Shown here piece by piece: positions 26,945 to 35,179 of a stretch of 64,000 nucleotides of DNA. This stretch comes from Coraliomargarita_B sp036735565 (GTDB taxonomy: Bacteria; Verrucomicrobiota; Verrucomicrobiia; Opitutales; Coraliomargaritaceae). Within the stretch, counting starts at the first letter, position 1, and each line of letters starts with the position of its first letter. A program made the translations under genes and the position numbers. Location of the stretch: positions 58,428 through 122,427 of the forward strand of contig DAINOC010000001.1 of assembly GCA_036735565.1 (NCBI GenBank), given 5' to 3'. Below the pieces are notes generated by a model. It was not told the origin of the DNA and searched no databases. It saw only the letters and a list, made by a program, of their open reading frames with translations.

Positions 26945-28497
26945 GCGTATCCATCGAAGACGAATCCAGGCATCCTTTTTTGAAGGGGCTGAGTAAGCAC
27001 CGCGGTGCGCCGCCCACCATCGTCGTCATCTTCGGTGCGTCGGGGGATTTGACCGCTCGTAAGCTGGTGCCCGCGATCTTCAACCTCGGGGTGGATAATT
27101 TGCTGCCGGGAGACTTTCACCTGATCGGCTACAGCCGCTCGGCGATGAGCGACGACGATTTCCGGAAGTCGCTCGATGAGGCGATCGGGGAGCATTCCCG
27201 CCGCCCGCTCAACCGCGAGGTCTGGGAGCGCGTGCGGCAGCACACCACCTACCACGCTGGTGGCTACGATGATCCGGCTGCGTTCACTGCGCTGGCTGAG
27301 AAGATCGACGCCATCGAGAGTGGGCTGGGGCGCGAGGTGCAGCGGGTGTTCTATATTTCCACCCCGCCCAGCGTCTTCGTGCCTATCATCGAGAACCTCG
27401 GGGCGAGCGGGATGGCCCGCGCCCACCAGAACACCAAGCTGGCCTCCAAGGTGATCGTGGAGAAACCCTTCGGCAAGGATCTCGAATCGGCCCGGGCGCT
27501 GAACAAGACGCTGAACGGCGTGTTCGAAGAGTCGCAGGTTTTCCGGATCGATCACTACCTCGGGAAGGAGACGGTGCAGGACCTTTTGGTGCAGCGCTTT
27601 GCCAATGCCATCTTCGAGCCGATCTGGAACCGCGAGTTTGTGGACTGCGTGCAGATCACCGTGGCGGAGAGTCTGGGAGTGGGCAGCCGCGGCGGCTACT
27701 ATGATACGAGCGGGGCGCTGCGTGATATGATCCAGAATCACACCATGCAGCTGGTCGCGTTGACGGCGATGGAGCCGCCGGTGTCTCTCGATCCGGAATC
27801 GATCCGCGACGAGAAGGTGAAGGTCATCAAAGCGATCCAGCCGCTGAACCTCTCAGATGAGGCCGGCGACGTGGTGCGGGCGCGCTACGGGAGCGGACTC
27901 GTCAACGGCAACCCGGTAAAGGGCTACATGGAAGAGGCCGGCATCCCCGAGGATTCCATCACCGAGACGTACGCGGCGATACGGCTGTCGATCAACAACT
28001 GGCGCTGGAAGGGGGTGCCTTTCTACATCCGCTCTGGCAAGCGCATGGCCCGCCGGGCCAGCGAGATCGCGGTGCAGTTTAAGCGGCCCCCGGGGATCCT
28101 CTTCTCCGAGGGTAAGAAATTTGATGTGGCGGCGAACACCATGGTCATCAGCATCCAACCGGACGAGGGAGTCACCCTGGTGATGAACTCAAAGATCCCC
28201 GGCCTGGAGACGCGCACCCAACCGGTCAAGATGCACTTCCGCTACGCCACGACCTTCGGTTCCAACACGCCGGAGGCCTATGAGCGCCTGATTCTCGATG
28301 CCATGGTGGGGGACAGCACCCTCTTCATCCGGGGCGACGAGACGGAGGCGTCCTGGAAGCTCATCACCCCGATTTTAAAACATTGGGAAGAGTGTGGGAA
28401 TCACGGCATGGCGACCTATGCGGCCGGCTCATGGGGACCTCTGGAGAGCGAGCGGCTGCTCTGGGACAGCGGGCACGAGTGGCGGCGCTCCGGCTGA
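26941..28497 (+). CDS. zwf: glucose-6-phosphate 1-dehydrogenase
   Basis: Zwf oxidises glucose-6-phosphate to 6-phosphogluconolactone with NADP+ (or NAD+), the entry to the oxidative pentose phosphate pathway. The 518-residue protein shows the coenzyme fold VVIFGASGDLTARKLVPAIF, the EKPFGKDLESA motif, and the active-site RIDHYLGKETVQDLLVQRF with the catalytic His and substrate-binding Lys. The start ATG overlaps the yraN stop by 4 bases. One base after its stop begins the opcA-like gene, its known partner in other phyla. The operon yraN-zwf-opcA is thus tightly packed. Confidence 0.97.
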   Translation: MSVSIEDESRHPFLKGLSKHRGAPPTIVVIFGASGDLTARKLVPAIFNLGVDNLLPGDFHLIGYSRSAMSDDDFRKSLDEAIGEHSRRPLNREVWERVRQHTTYHAGGYDDPAAFTALAEKIDAIESGLGREVQRVFYISTPPSVFVPIIENLGASGMARAHQNTKLASKVIVEKPFGKDLESARALNKTLNGVFEESQVFRIDHYLGKETVQDLLVQRFANAIFEPIWNREFVDCVQITVAESLGVGSRGGYYDTSGALRDMIQNHTMQLVALTAMEPPVSLDPESIRDEKVKVIKAIQPLNLSDEAGDVVRARYGSGLVNGNPVKGYMEEAGIPEDSITETYAAIRLSINNWRWKGVPFYIRSGKRMARRASEIAVQFKRPPGILFSEGKKFDVAANTMVISIQPDEGVTLVMNSKIPGLETRTQPVKMHFRYATTFGSNTPEAYERLILDAMVGDSTLFIRGDETEASWKLITPILKHWEECGNHGMATYAAGSWGPLESERLLWDSGHEWRRSG

Positions 28498-28498
28498 G

Positions 28499-29500
28499 AT
28501 GGACACGATGAAAGACTTAATCGACGAGCTCCCAGGCATTAACCTGCCGGTATCCGAGGTCACCAAGCGGCTACAGGAAATGTGGCAGGGAGAGGGCGGG
28601 GGCGGCCCGCACTCCGCTTTCCGGGCGTCGCAGATGAATGTCGTGCTGCACTTCGGCTGGGAAGTGACGGCGGCCGAAGCGCTGGAGCGCTTTGAGTCGT
28701 TGATCCATTTCGCCCAGCGCTACCCCAGCCGCATCATTGTGCTGTGTCCATCCCGTGAGGTGGTTTCGGACGGTTCCATGCGGGCGAAGCTTTTCAGCCA
28801 GTGCTACATCGGCGAGTCGCACCGTGAGATGTGCTGTTGCGAAGCGCTGATCCTCGGCTATCAGCCGGAGAATTGTGGTCACCTGGGCAATCAGGTATCG
28901 GTCTGGCTGGAGTCGGACCTGCCCACCTACCACTGGTTCAACCGGGTGCCGGCCGAGCGCATCAGTCAGTATATGGACACGCTGTTAGTGGGGGTGCGCC
29001 GCAGTATCTACGACAGCAGTGTGGACCCCGATGGCGCGGCTATCGAAGGTCTGGCCTGGCCGGACCGGGCGCGCGTGGTCGATCTGGCGAAGGCCCGGTT
29101 GCTGCCGGTTCGTCAGGCTATCGGGCAATACCTCAGCGGCTTTGCCATCGAGGATCTGTGCCGCGAGCTGGAATCCGTAACCGTGCACACCTGCGGTAAC
29201 CGGACCGGAGAGGGGCGCCGACTCATGGAGTGGCTCAAGGACTGTTTCGGCGAGTGCGGGAAGTGCGAGGACTGCTCGGCGCGGCGGGCCGCATACGCAA
29301 TAAAGTCCTGCCCGGAAGCCGACTGTGCGCTCACGCTGGAGTTGCGCTACCAGGATGGACGCCGTTTCTACTGGAAGAAGCTGGATGATGGAAAGACCGC
29401 GCGGCTCGAGTCCACACTGGGTCGCGTGGAGGAGAAACTCACCGTCCACGTAAAGACGCTGGCTCCGGAGCAGGAGATTGCCGAAGCGCTGTTTTTCTGA
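28499..29500 (+). CDS. opcA: OpcA-like glucose-6-phosphate dehydrogenase assembly protein
   Basis: A 333-residue homologue of OpcA, which in cyanobacteria and actinobacteria binds Zwf and modulates its oligomeric state and redox sensitivity. The start is ATG 28499 (MDTMKDLIDELPG), one base after the zwf stop. Family features: MNVVLHFGWEVTAAEALERF, RYPSRIIVLCPSRE, NQVSVWLESDLPTYHWFNR and WPDRARVVDLAKARL. A cluster of cysteines near residues 246-270 (CFGECGKCEDCSARR) looks like a metal site or redox switch. A stem-loop follows the stop. Placement directly behind zwf supports the call. Confidence 0.88.
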   Translation: MDTMKDLIDELPGINLPVSEVTKRLQEMWQGEGGGGPHSAFRASQMNVVLHFGWEVTAAEALERFESLIHFAQRYPSRIIVLCPSREVVSDGSMRAKLFSQCYIGESHREMCCCEALILGYQPENCGHLGNQVSVWLESDLPTYHWFNRVPAERISQYMDTLLVGVRRSIYDSSVDPDGAAIEGLAWPDRARVVDLAKARLLPVRQAIGQYLSGFAIEDLCRELESVTVHTCGNRTGEGRRLMEWLKDCFGECGKCEDCSARRAAYAIKSCPEADCALTLELRYQDGRRFYWKKLDDGKTARLESTLGRVEEKLTVHVKTLAPEQEIAEALFF

Positions 29501-29504
29501 TACC

Positions 29505-29544
29505 GCCCGCAGTCTTTCATCGGATGATTCAATCCGATGCGGGC
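29505..29544 (+). terminator. stem-loop after opcA
   Basis: CATCGGAT (29518-29525) pairs perfectly with ATCCGATG (29532-29539). Flanking GCCCGC (29505-29510) and GCGGGC (29539-29544) can extend the fold. There is no T-run, so termination may be rho-dependent or the hairpin protects the 3' end. Confidence 0.5.
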
Positions 29545-29604
29545 ATGAGTCGCGTGGCAGGCATGGCGGCTTGTCGGAGACGGTGCCCTACCTGGTTGCT
29601 TCGG

Positions 29605-30105
29605 TCACTCCTTCCCCGTCAGGCTATCGAGGGCGGCGAGGACGTCCTCGAACTGTTTCCCGGTGGAGGCGCTCAGGTCCCGCCAGACCAGGACACCGTC
29701 CTGGAACAGATAGGCCTGGCGGCTCCAGCGGCCTTTGCCAAAGGCTTTGGCGATGTCGCCTTTGTCGTCGGCGATGAGCGTGAAAGGCAAAGAGAACTTA
29801 TTGCGGAACTCCGCCTGCGTGGCCGCACTGTCCGAGGAGACACCATAAACCGCTACGTCTCGGCTGGCAAGAACGTCCCAGCCGTCGCGCAGGCTGCAGG
29901 CCTGCTTGGTGCAGCCGGGCGTCATGGCTTTCGGGTAAAAGAAAACGAGTGCGGTGCCCTCGCTGAGGACCTTGCCCAAGTCGACCGGCTTACCCTCGTG
30001 ATCGATGCTTTGCACCTGCGGGGCCGCGGCGCCGAGATGGAGTGCTTCGGCACCGAGAAAGTTGGAGTAGAAGGAGAAAGTCATAATGGTTAGGAGACGA
30101 TTCAT
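29605..30105 (-). CDS. exported PrxQ/BCP-type peroxiredoxin
   Basis: A 166-residue thiol peroxidase. The N-terminus (MNRLLTIMTFSFYSNFLGAEA) looks like a short signal peptide or anchor. The thioredoxin fold follows with the PrxQ motif TPGCTKQACSLRD, giving the peroxidatic C65 and resolving C70. VVFFYPKAM-like and AVYGVSSDS segments are typical. It would detoxify hydroperoxides in the periplasm or at the membrane, which pairs logically with the anchored MsrB at 7292-7906. It converges on opcA from the opposite strand. Confidence 0.88.
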   Translation of the reverse strand: MNRLLTIMTFSFYSNFLGAEALHLGAAAPQVQSIDHEGKPVDLGKVLSEGTALVFFYPKAMTPGCTKQACSLRDGWDVLASRDVAVYGVSSDSAATQAEFRNKFSLPFTLIADDKGDIAKAFGKGRWSRQAYLFQDGVLVWRDLSASTGKQFEDVLAALDSLTGKE

Positions 30106-30264
30106 AATAAGGTTATATCGTCACTGCGGCATAGGGCTTACAAGTCTTCAAAGTGAGTGGGTATCCTCGTCGCGGGAAGCGGATCCATGCCCTGACGGCG
30201 GATCCTTCCCGGAAGTCGAAAGCCCCGGATGCACCGCTCACAGTCGGTGCTATGTCCAAGCAGG

Positions 30265-30609
30265 CTAGAAGGACTCGGCCAATTTCTGCGTGGTCCGTTC
30301 CAGCCGTGAGGCCAGCGTTTGCAGCATTTTGATAGCGACGTCCGGGTGTGCGGCGACCAGCTCTTCCAGATTCTCACACTCGTAGCAGGTTACCGTCGTG
30401 GCAGTGCGTGCTTTGACGGAGGAGGTTCGCGGTTTTTTAAGGATGCTGCTGATCTCTCCGAAAATCGTGCCCGGAAACATGAGGACGCTCAGCACCCTAT
30501 CGTCTTTGATGACTTCGACGGCACCCTTCTCAAGAACGTAGAAACAGTAGTCATCATGACCCTGTCGGATAATGATTTCTCCGACCCGGTATGTTTTTTC
30601 TACAGGCAT
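30265..30609 (-). CDS. single cyclic-nucleotide-binding-domain protein
   Basis: A 114-residue protein made almost entirely of a CRP-type cNMP-binding fold: YRVGEIIIRQGHDDYCFYVL, GAVEVIKDDRV, FPGTIFGEISSILKKPRTSS (the phosphate-binding cassette, with FGEIS and an R-T-S), then TVTCYECENLEELVAAHP. There is no DNA-binding domain, so it is not a transcription factor on its own. It may sense a ligand for a partner or be a structural module. I use the ATG at 30609; a GTG at 30615 adds two residues. It is divergent from the TPR-LysM gene. Confidence 0.85.
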   Translation of the reverse strand: MPVEKTYRVGEIIIRQGHDDYCFYVLEKGAVEVIKDDRVLSVLMFPGTIFGEISSILKKPRTSSVKARTATTVTCYECENLEELVAAHPDVAIKMLQTLASRLERTTQKLAESF

Positions 30610-30706
30610 GATCACGGAGTAAAGCGCATCTCGGCTATGGAATCAAGCTTCCAGCGAAGCGGCAAATTCCGTTGACGATGGCACCGGTAGCTGGGAAAAA
30701 GCGGGG

Positions 30707-31507
30707 ATGAAACGCTCTCTCTCTACCGCGCTGTGTGGCCTCTTGTTTGCCGTGTGGTTTGTCGGCGGGTCGATTGGTTGTGTGCCTGGGCAGGTCGAGG
30801 TGGTCAGTGAGGTGGATGAAAAGCAGTATCAGCTGGCGCAGGATTATAAAAATCAGGGACGGGTGGAGGAGGCGCTGAGTGCCTTTTTGCGGGTGATCGA
30901 TGCGCGGCGCGATGCCCCGGAATCGCATCTGGAGGCCGGCTACATTTACCTGCGCACGCTGAACGATCCGATTCGCGCCATCTATCACTTCGACCGCTTT
31001 CTGCAGTTCAAGCCGCAATCTCCCCAAGCGCCTCAGGTGCGGCAGCTGATTGAGACGGCACAAAAGGAATTTGCCCGGCAACTGCCTGCGCGGCCCTACC
31101 AGGGCGACCTCGACCGGATCGACCTCATGGAGTTGGTCAAAACCTTGAAGCTCGAAAATGACAGTCTGAAACGCGATCTCGTGGCGGCGGAGCGGAAACT
31201 TGCGCAGTTGCAGAGCTCGGGAGCATCGAGTGCTCCGGCAGTGGCCGCCCGCACTAGCCAGCCAGTAGCCGGAGCCACGCGAACGGTGCCGCAAGCGAAT
31301 CGGCCGGGAGCGACTCCTTCGACGGCGGACCTTGATCCAACCGCAGTTCCGCGGACCTATGAGGTGCGCTCCGGCGATACCCTCAGCACGATTAGCACGC
31401 GCTTTTACGGGACCCCCTCCCGCTGGATCGATATCTACCAGGCCAACCGCGACCGGCTGGCCAGCGAAAATGCGCTCCGCGTGGGCCAGCAGTTGCGCAT
31501 TCCCTAG
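30707..31507 (+). CDS. TPR and LysM lipoprotein
   Basis: A 266-residue probable lipoprotein: signal peptide MKRSLSTALCGLLFAVWFVG and a lipobox-like GSIGC with Cys at residue 25. Residues 38-130 contain TPR-like helices (YQLAQDYKNQGRVEEALSAF, ESHLEAGYIYLRTLNDPIRA), and 135-170 form a coiled coil. A Ser/Ala/Pro-rich linker (175-215) leads to one LysM domain at the end (YEVRSGDTLSTISTRFYGTP, YQANRD, LRVGQQLRIP) that would bind peptidoglycan. The layout suggests an outer-membrane or periplasmic cell-wall scaffold, in the style of YbgF/CpoB-like proteins. The precise role is unknown. Confidence 0.88.
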   Translation: MKRSLSTALCGLLFAVWFVGGSIGCVPGQVEVVSEVDEKQYQLAQDYKNQGRVEEALSAFLRVIDARRDAPESHLEAGYIYLRTLNDPIRAIYHFDRFLQFKPQSPQAPQVRQLIETAQKEFARQLPARPYQGDLDRIDLMELVKTLKLENDSLKRDLVAAERKLAQLQSSGASSAPAVAARTSQPVAGATRTVPQANRPGATPSTADLDPTAVPRTYEVRSGDTLSTISTRFYGTPSRWIDIYQANRDRLASENALRVGQQLRIP

Positions 31508-31613
31508 GGCGGACTGGGCAACTCCCGGACCCTTCGGCCCAAGGGTTGCGAAACCAAGCTGGTTTTGCATCTTTGTGGGAACCGCAACGCCCGTTTAAAT
31601 CCAGAACTTTTCG

Positions 31614-32753
31614 GTGCACTACTTTGATCACAACGCGACGACTCCTCTCCATCCGGCGGCCCGGGACGCCTGGACGGCGGCCATGGAGTCGGACTGGTTG
31701 AACCCGTCGAGCCCTTACCGCGCTGCTGCGGCGGTGCGGGTGCGTTGGGACGCTCTGCGTGAGCGCCTCGCTGCCCGGTTGGGCATGTCGTCGGAGCGGC
31801 TGATTTTCAACTCAGGGGCAACGGAGGGCAACAACGCGGTGTTGCGTCACCTCCGGGCGACCCTGCCGCCGGACGCCCGTATAGCGGTCAGCCCCATCGA
31901 GCATCCCAGTGTTCTGGAGCCGGCAAAGGCCTTGTTTGCAGAACGGATCGAATGGCTGCCAGTCGATGGAGCCGGGCGAGTCGCCATGGAGAACTTGGCT
32001 ATTTCCGGCCTTTCCGCCGTCGTGTTGATGGCGGCCAACAACGAGACGGGAATGTGCCAACCCTGGCACGACCTTGCGCTGGTCTGCCGCTCGGCGGGCG
32101 TGCCTTTTCACTGCGATGCCTCGCAATGGATCGGCAAATTGCCGCTCACGGGTCTCGCAGAGTGCGCCTTCGTCACGGGGTGCGCGCATAAATTCGGCGG
32201 TCCGCGCGGGGTGGGTTTTTTGGCCGTGCCAGCGGGCACGATTTTGGCGGATGCCTTGCGCGGTGGGGCGCAGCAGGCGGGCCAGCGTGCCGGGACGGAA
32301 GATTTGCCGGGAGTCGCGGCCATGGTGGCCGCTTTGGGGGCGGTCGACGGTTGCGAGGCGGGCTGTGGCGGGGCGGGCAAGCACGCGCTATGGTCACGCC
32401 TCCAGCGGGAGCTTCCTGGTGTGGCGCTGGTGGGCGCGCTGGAGGGCTCACTCTGGAATACTGTGATGCTAAGCTTGCCGGACTTTTCCAGCCCACGGTG
32501 GATCCGCGCTTTGGAAAAGCGGGGCTTTTTACTCTCGGCCGGCTCGGCCTGTTCGACCGGGCATGAAGGCCGCTCGCCGGTGCTCGCGGCGATGGGTATC
32601 GACGGCGGGGTAGCCGCACGGGTGCTGCGCATCAGCTCCGGTTGGACGACGACGCTGGCCGATTGGCAGGCGCTCTCTGATGCGATCCTTGATGCCTACG
32701 GTGAGCTCCGTGCCGGTGTGGGCACATCGCCCGCCCGGGTGATTACTTTCTAG
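31614..32753 (+). CDS. cysteine desulfurase (NifS/IscS family)
   Basis: A PLP enzyme that takes sulfur from cysteine for Fe-S clusters or tRNA thiolation. The 379 residues show MHYFDHNATTPLHPAARDAW, FNSGATEGNN, the PLP Lys K193 in CAHKFGGPRGVGF, and active-site C313 in SAGSACSTG. The start is a GTG at 31614. It is a group-I-like enzyme but stands alone; no iscU, sufE or mnmA is adjacent. recF follows only 5 bases after the stop, an uncommon partnership that probably reflects simple cotranscription. Confidence 0.92.
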   Translation: MHYFDHNATTPLHPAARDAWTAAMESDWLNPSSPYRAAAAVRVRWDALRERLAARLGMSSERLIFNSGATEGNNAVLRHLRATLPPDARIAVSPIEHPSVLEPAKALFAERIEWLPVDGAGRVAMENLAISGLSAVVLMAANNETGMCQPWHDLALVCRSAGVPFHCDASQWIGKLPLTGLAECAFVTGCAHKFGGPRGVGFLAVPAGTILADALRGGAQQAGQRAGTEDLPGVAAMVAALGAVDGCEAGCGGAGKHALWSRLQRELPGVALVGALEGSLWNTVMLSLPDFSSPRWIRALEKRGFLLSAGSACSTGHEGRSPVLAAMGIDGGVAARVLRISSGWTTTLADWQALSDAILDAYGELRAGVGTSPARVITF

Positions 32754-32758
32754 CTGCC

Positions 32759-33823
32759 ATGCGTTTTCAAGGCCTACGGCTCTCCAACTTTCGCAACATC
32801 GAGTTCACCGAGTTGGATGCGGGAGCACCGCGCGTGTTTCTACTGGGGCCGAATGGACAGGGAAAGTCCAATCTCCTTGAGGCCCTGGGCATGGCCACGG
32901 CCTGCCGCTCCTTTCGGACGCAAAACATGGCGGTCCTCCCGCAGCGTGGGACAGATGGCTATGTATTGTTTTATTCGATCGATCACGAGCATAGCGGTGA
33001 GACAGAACTTGAGATACAGGGAGGTCCGAAGGGCCGCCGTGTGCTCGTCGATGGCGAGAAACTCAGCCGATTGGGCGACTTCATTGGCCGTTTTCCGGTG
33101 GTCGTTCTGAGTTCCGGCGATCTCCAGTTGCTGCGGGGCGGTCCGGCGGAGCGTCGGCGATTTCTCGATTTGACGCTTTCCGCCACCGATCCGGCTTATT
33201 ACGCAGCATTGCGGGATTATCACCAGGGGGTGGCCGAGCGGAACCGGCTATTGAAGCAGGGTGGTACGGATGCAGAGTTTGGAGCCTTTGAATCGGCTAT
33301 GGCGGGGCCGATGGTGCGTATTGCTCAGGCCCGTGCCAAGATGACGTCGCGTCTGGCACAGGCAGTGGTCGAACACTATGCCGCACTCGCGCAGATGGAT
33401 GAGGGGCCTTATCTTGAGTTGCGGGCGAGTGTTCCTTCACTTGATGTGACAGGAGTCCTCGAGCTCCTGGCGCGTAGCCGCAAGCGCGACAGCATTCTCG
33501 GGTCGACGCAGAAAGGGCCGCACCGGGATGACTTGGAGATTGGCCTCGAGGTAGGTGGTGCCCGTGATTTTGCTTCGGATGGCCAGCAGCGTGCGCTTTG
33601 TGTGGCGCTGCGTCTCGCGCAGGCTCGGCTCTACCGCGAGGCGTTATCGGTCGTTCCGGTTTTGCTCGTGGACGATGTGCTCGGCGAACTCGACCCTTGG
33701 AGGGAGGCGGGATTTTGGCAGACCTGCCCGGCTGACATGCAAATTATCGCCACAGGGACAGAGCTCCCGAAGGAAGCCGCAGACTGGCGACTACTTCAAA
33801 TAGAGGCTGGGGCCGTGAAATGA
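32759..33823 (+). CDS. recF: DNA replication and repair protein RecF
   Basis: RecF is an SMC-like ABC ATPase that loads RecA at gaps with RecO and RecR. The 354 residues carry LRLSNFRNIEFTELDAGAP, Walker A GPNGQGKSNLLEALG, the signature-like FASDGQQRALCVALRLAQA, and Walker B VLLVDDVLGELDPWR. The gene follows the cysteine desulfurase by 5 bases and converges on the NUDIX gene with 3 bases between the ends. It is not next to dnaA-dnaN, the classical location. Confidence 0.95.
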   Translation: MRFQGLRLSNFRNIEFTELDAGAPRVFLLGPNGQGKSNLLEALGMATACRSFRTQNMAVLPQRGTDGYVLFYSIDHEHSGETELEIQGGPKGRRVLVDGEKLSRLGDFIGRFPVVVLSSGDLQLLRGGPAERRRFLDLTLSATDPAYYAALRDYHQGVAERNRLLKQGGTDAEFGAFESAMAGPMVRIAQARAKMTSRLAQAVVEHYAALAQMDEGPYLELRASVPSLDVTGVLELLARSRKRDSILGSTQKGPHRDDLEIGLEVGGARDFASDGQQRALCVALRLAQARLYREALSVVPVLLVDDVLGELDPWREAGFWQTCPADMQIIATGTELPKEAADWRLLQIEAGAVK

Positions 33824-33826
33824 ACG

Positions 33827-34330
33827 TCAGCCGCCGGGAATGGTTAGCTCTTCGAAGAGCGAGAGCTTACCGCCGGGATCACAATTGGCCCGCAGCCCCA
33901 CGAAGCCATTATGGAAGCGGTCATAGTAGGGCCAGAGCAGCTGCCGGTCGGTCTCCGGGATGGCCAATTGATCGATCGCCGCGCGGCTGAAAAACCGGAA
34001 GCGGCCTTCATCGATCTCTGGCGGCAAGGCGGTGATACGACGATGGCAATCAAACAGAAACATCAGCCAGTGCCCAGTGCCCTCGTAGCTTTTCTCCGCG
34101 ATATAGCCAAAGCAGTGCAGGTCTGTATCGACCAGTTCGAGGCCGATCTCCTCGCCGACTTCACGGCGGGCGCACTCATAGGGGGATTCGCCGGTCTGCA
34201 TATCCAGCTTGCCACCGATAGGGCTCCAGCAGCCGAGGTTGGGTGCCTTGCGACGCTCGATGAGCAAGTGGTCACCCTCGGCGTTGCGGACAAAAACGAG
34301 GGCGCTGATCTTGTAAGGAAGCGGGGACAT
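33827..34330 (-). CDS. NUDIX hydrolase
   Basis: A 167-residue NUDIX protein: ISALVFVRNAEGDHLLIERR, then the Nudix box GKLDMQTGESPYECARREVG with EEIGL. Compared with the GX5EX7REUXEEXGU consensus, the first spacing has two extra residues. The metal-binding RE..EE core is intact. The substrate (nucleoside diphosphate derivative) cannot be assigned. It is divergent from the pilus-like operon across about 200 bases that hold a long interrupted stem-loop. Confidence 0.88.
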   Translation of the reverse strand: MSPLPYKISALVFVRNAEGDHLLIERRKAPNLGCWSPIGGKLDMQTGESPYECARREVGEEIGLELVDTDLHCFGYIAEKSYEGTGHWLMFLFDCHRRITALPPEIDEGRFRFFSRAAIDQLAIPETDRQLLWPYYDRFHNGFVGLRANCDPGGKLSLFEELTIPGG

Positions 34331-34369
34331 GGGTCGAAGAGTGGAGGGGGCCGAGCCGTTGCCGCAAGA

Positions 34370-34409
34370 CCGATTTGATGCTTTTTAAAGAGCATCACGA
34401 TAAAATCGG
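34370..34409. promoter_or_regulatory. interrupted stem-loop in the NUDIX/pilus-operon spacer
   Basis: The outer arms CCGATTT (34370-34376) and AAATCGG (34403-34409) and inner arms GATGCT (34377-34382) and AGCATC (34391-34396) nest into one hairpin with a bulge. It lies 125 bases upstream of the first pilus-operon gene. It could be a leader structure or an operator; nothing decides which. Confidence 0.4.
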
Positions 34410-34533
34410 ACCATAAATTTGACGTTAAAAGCAAGGATTTCAGGGAAAAATGGTTTGCTTCTCCTGCGCCGGACCCCTACCAACTTCACCTTCGGACGTA
34501 AAGTTTGCCAAGGACCCCACCTCTTAAAAGCCG

Positions 34534-35136
34534 ATGAAACTTTTAATTACCCCCCTGTTATTTCTCCTCTGCTCGCTCCACGCGCAGGTCCACGCGCAGG
34601 TGTTGGAAGACATTGTCACCGTCAATCGCGTAGATTTCAATTCTCTGCGCGATGATTGGATTCAGGTGGCGATTGATCTGACCTGCGGTGAGAACCCATC
34701 GCCGGAGGCCCGCAATAAATCTTTCGTCGAAAATATCGGGATCAAAGTTTACCTCGCCTATTTACCCAGGGGTGCTCAGCCGCCCAATTTCGATTTTTAC
34801 ACCGCAGAGGTGACGATTTCGATCATGGAATACCGCGATAAGCGGAACGTTTATTTCTATCTGCCGGGCCCAATCGCCAAGCGGGACATGATTCGCAGGC
34901 CCAGCCCTGAGTTCTTCTATGTGGAAGTAACGATTGATGGCAAACCGCAGAAACCCCAGACCAAAGCGATGAGCGGCAATATTCCCAATCTGGATATTTT
35001 GAATTCGTTCATCAGCCAGGCCGAGAGCGGCAGTGGAGCGACAAAGGATTTGCTCATGCCTATCTACCTTGTCGAGGGTGCCGATCTTGGGCGGGTCACC
35101 AATCTTCCGGTTTTTTTGCGCCGCGAAGCCAAATAA
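34534..35136 (+). CDS. Amuc_1102-like secreted protein of the pilus-like locus
   Basis: A 200-residue exported protein starting with signal peptide MKLLITPLLFLLCSLHAQVH. The mature part is beta-rich: LEDIVTVNRVDFNSLRDDWI, VKVYLAYLPR-type strands and RNVYFYLPGPIAKRD. It matches in size, composition and position the first gene of the Akkermansia Amuc_1102-to-1098 cluster, whose product has an immunoglobulin-like fold reported as pilus-related. Here it is also first in a five-gene same-strand run with small spacers. The function is inferred from the neighbours; the identity is recalled, not searched. Confidence 0.75.
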   Translation: MKLLITPLLFLLCSLHAQVHAQVLEDIVTVNRVDFNSLRDDWIQVAIDLTCGENPSPEARNKSFVENIGIKVYLAYLPRGAQPPNFDFYTAEVTISIMEYRDKRNVYFYLPGPIAKRDMIRRPSPEFFYVEVTIDGKPQKPQTKAMSGNIPNLDILNSFISQAESGSGATKDLLMPIYLVEGADLGRVTNLPVFLRREAK

Positions 35137-35179
35137 GCATCTTGCAGGCCGACTGATTACAATCGAGTGTATTTTATCA

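Noticed and set aside
34418..34447. Sigma-70 promoter before the pilus-like operon (TTGACG at 34419)
   Set aside because: No acceptable -10 element at 16-18 bases; too weak to list.
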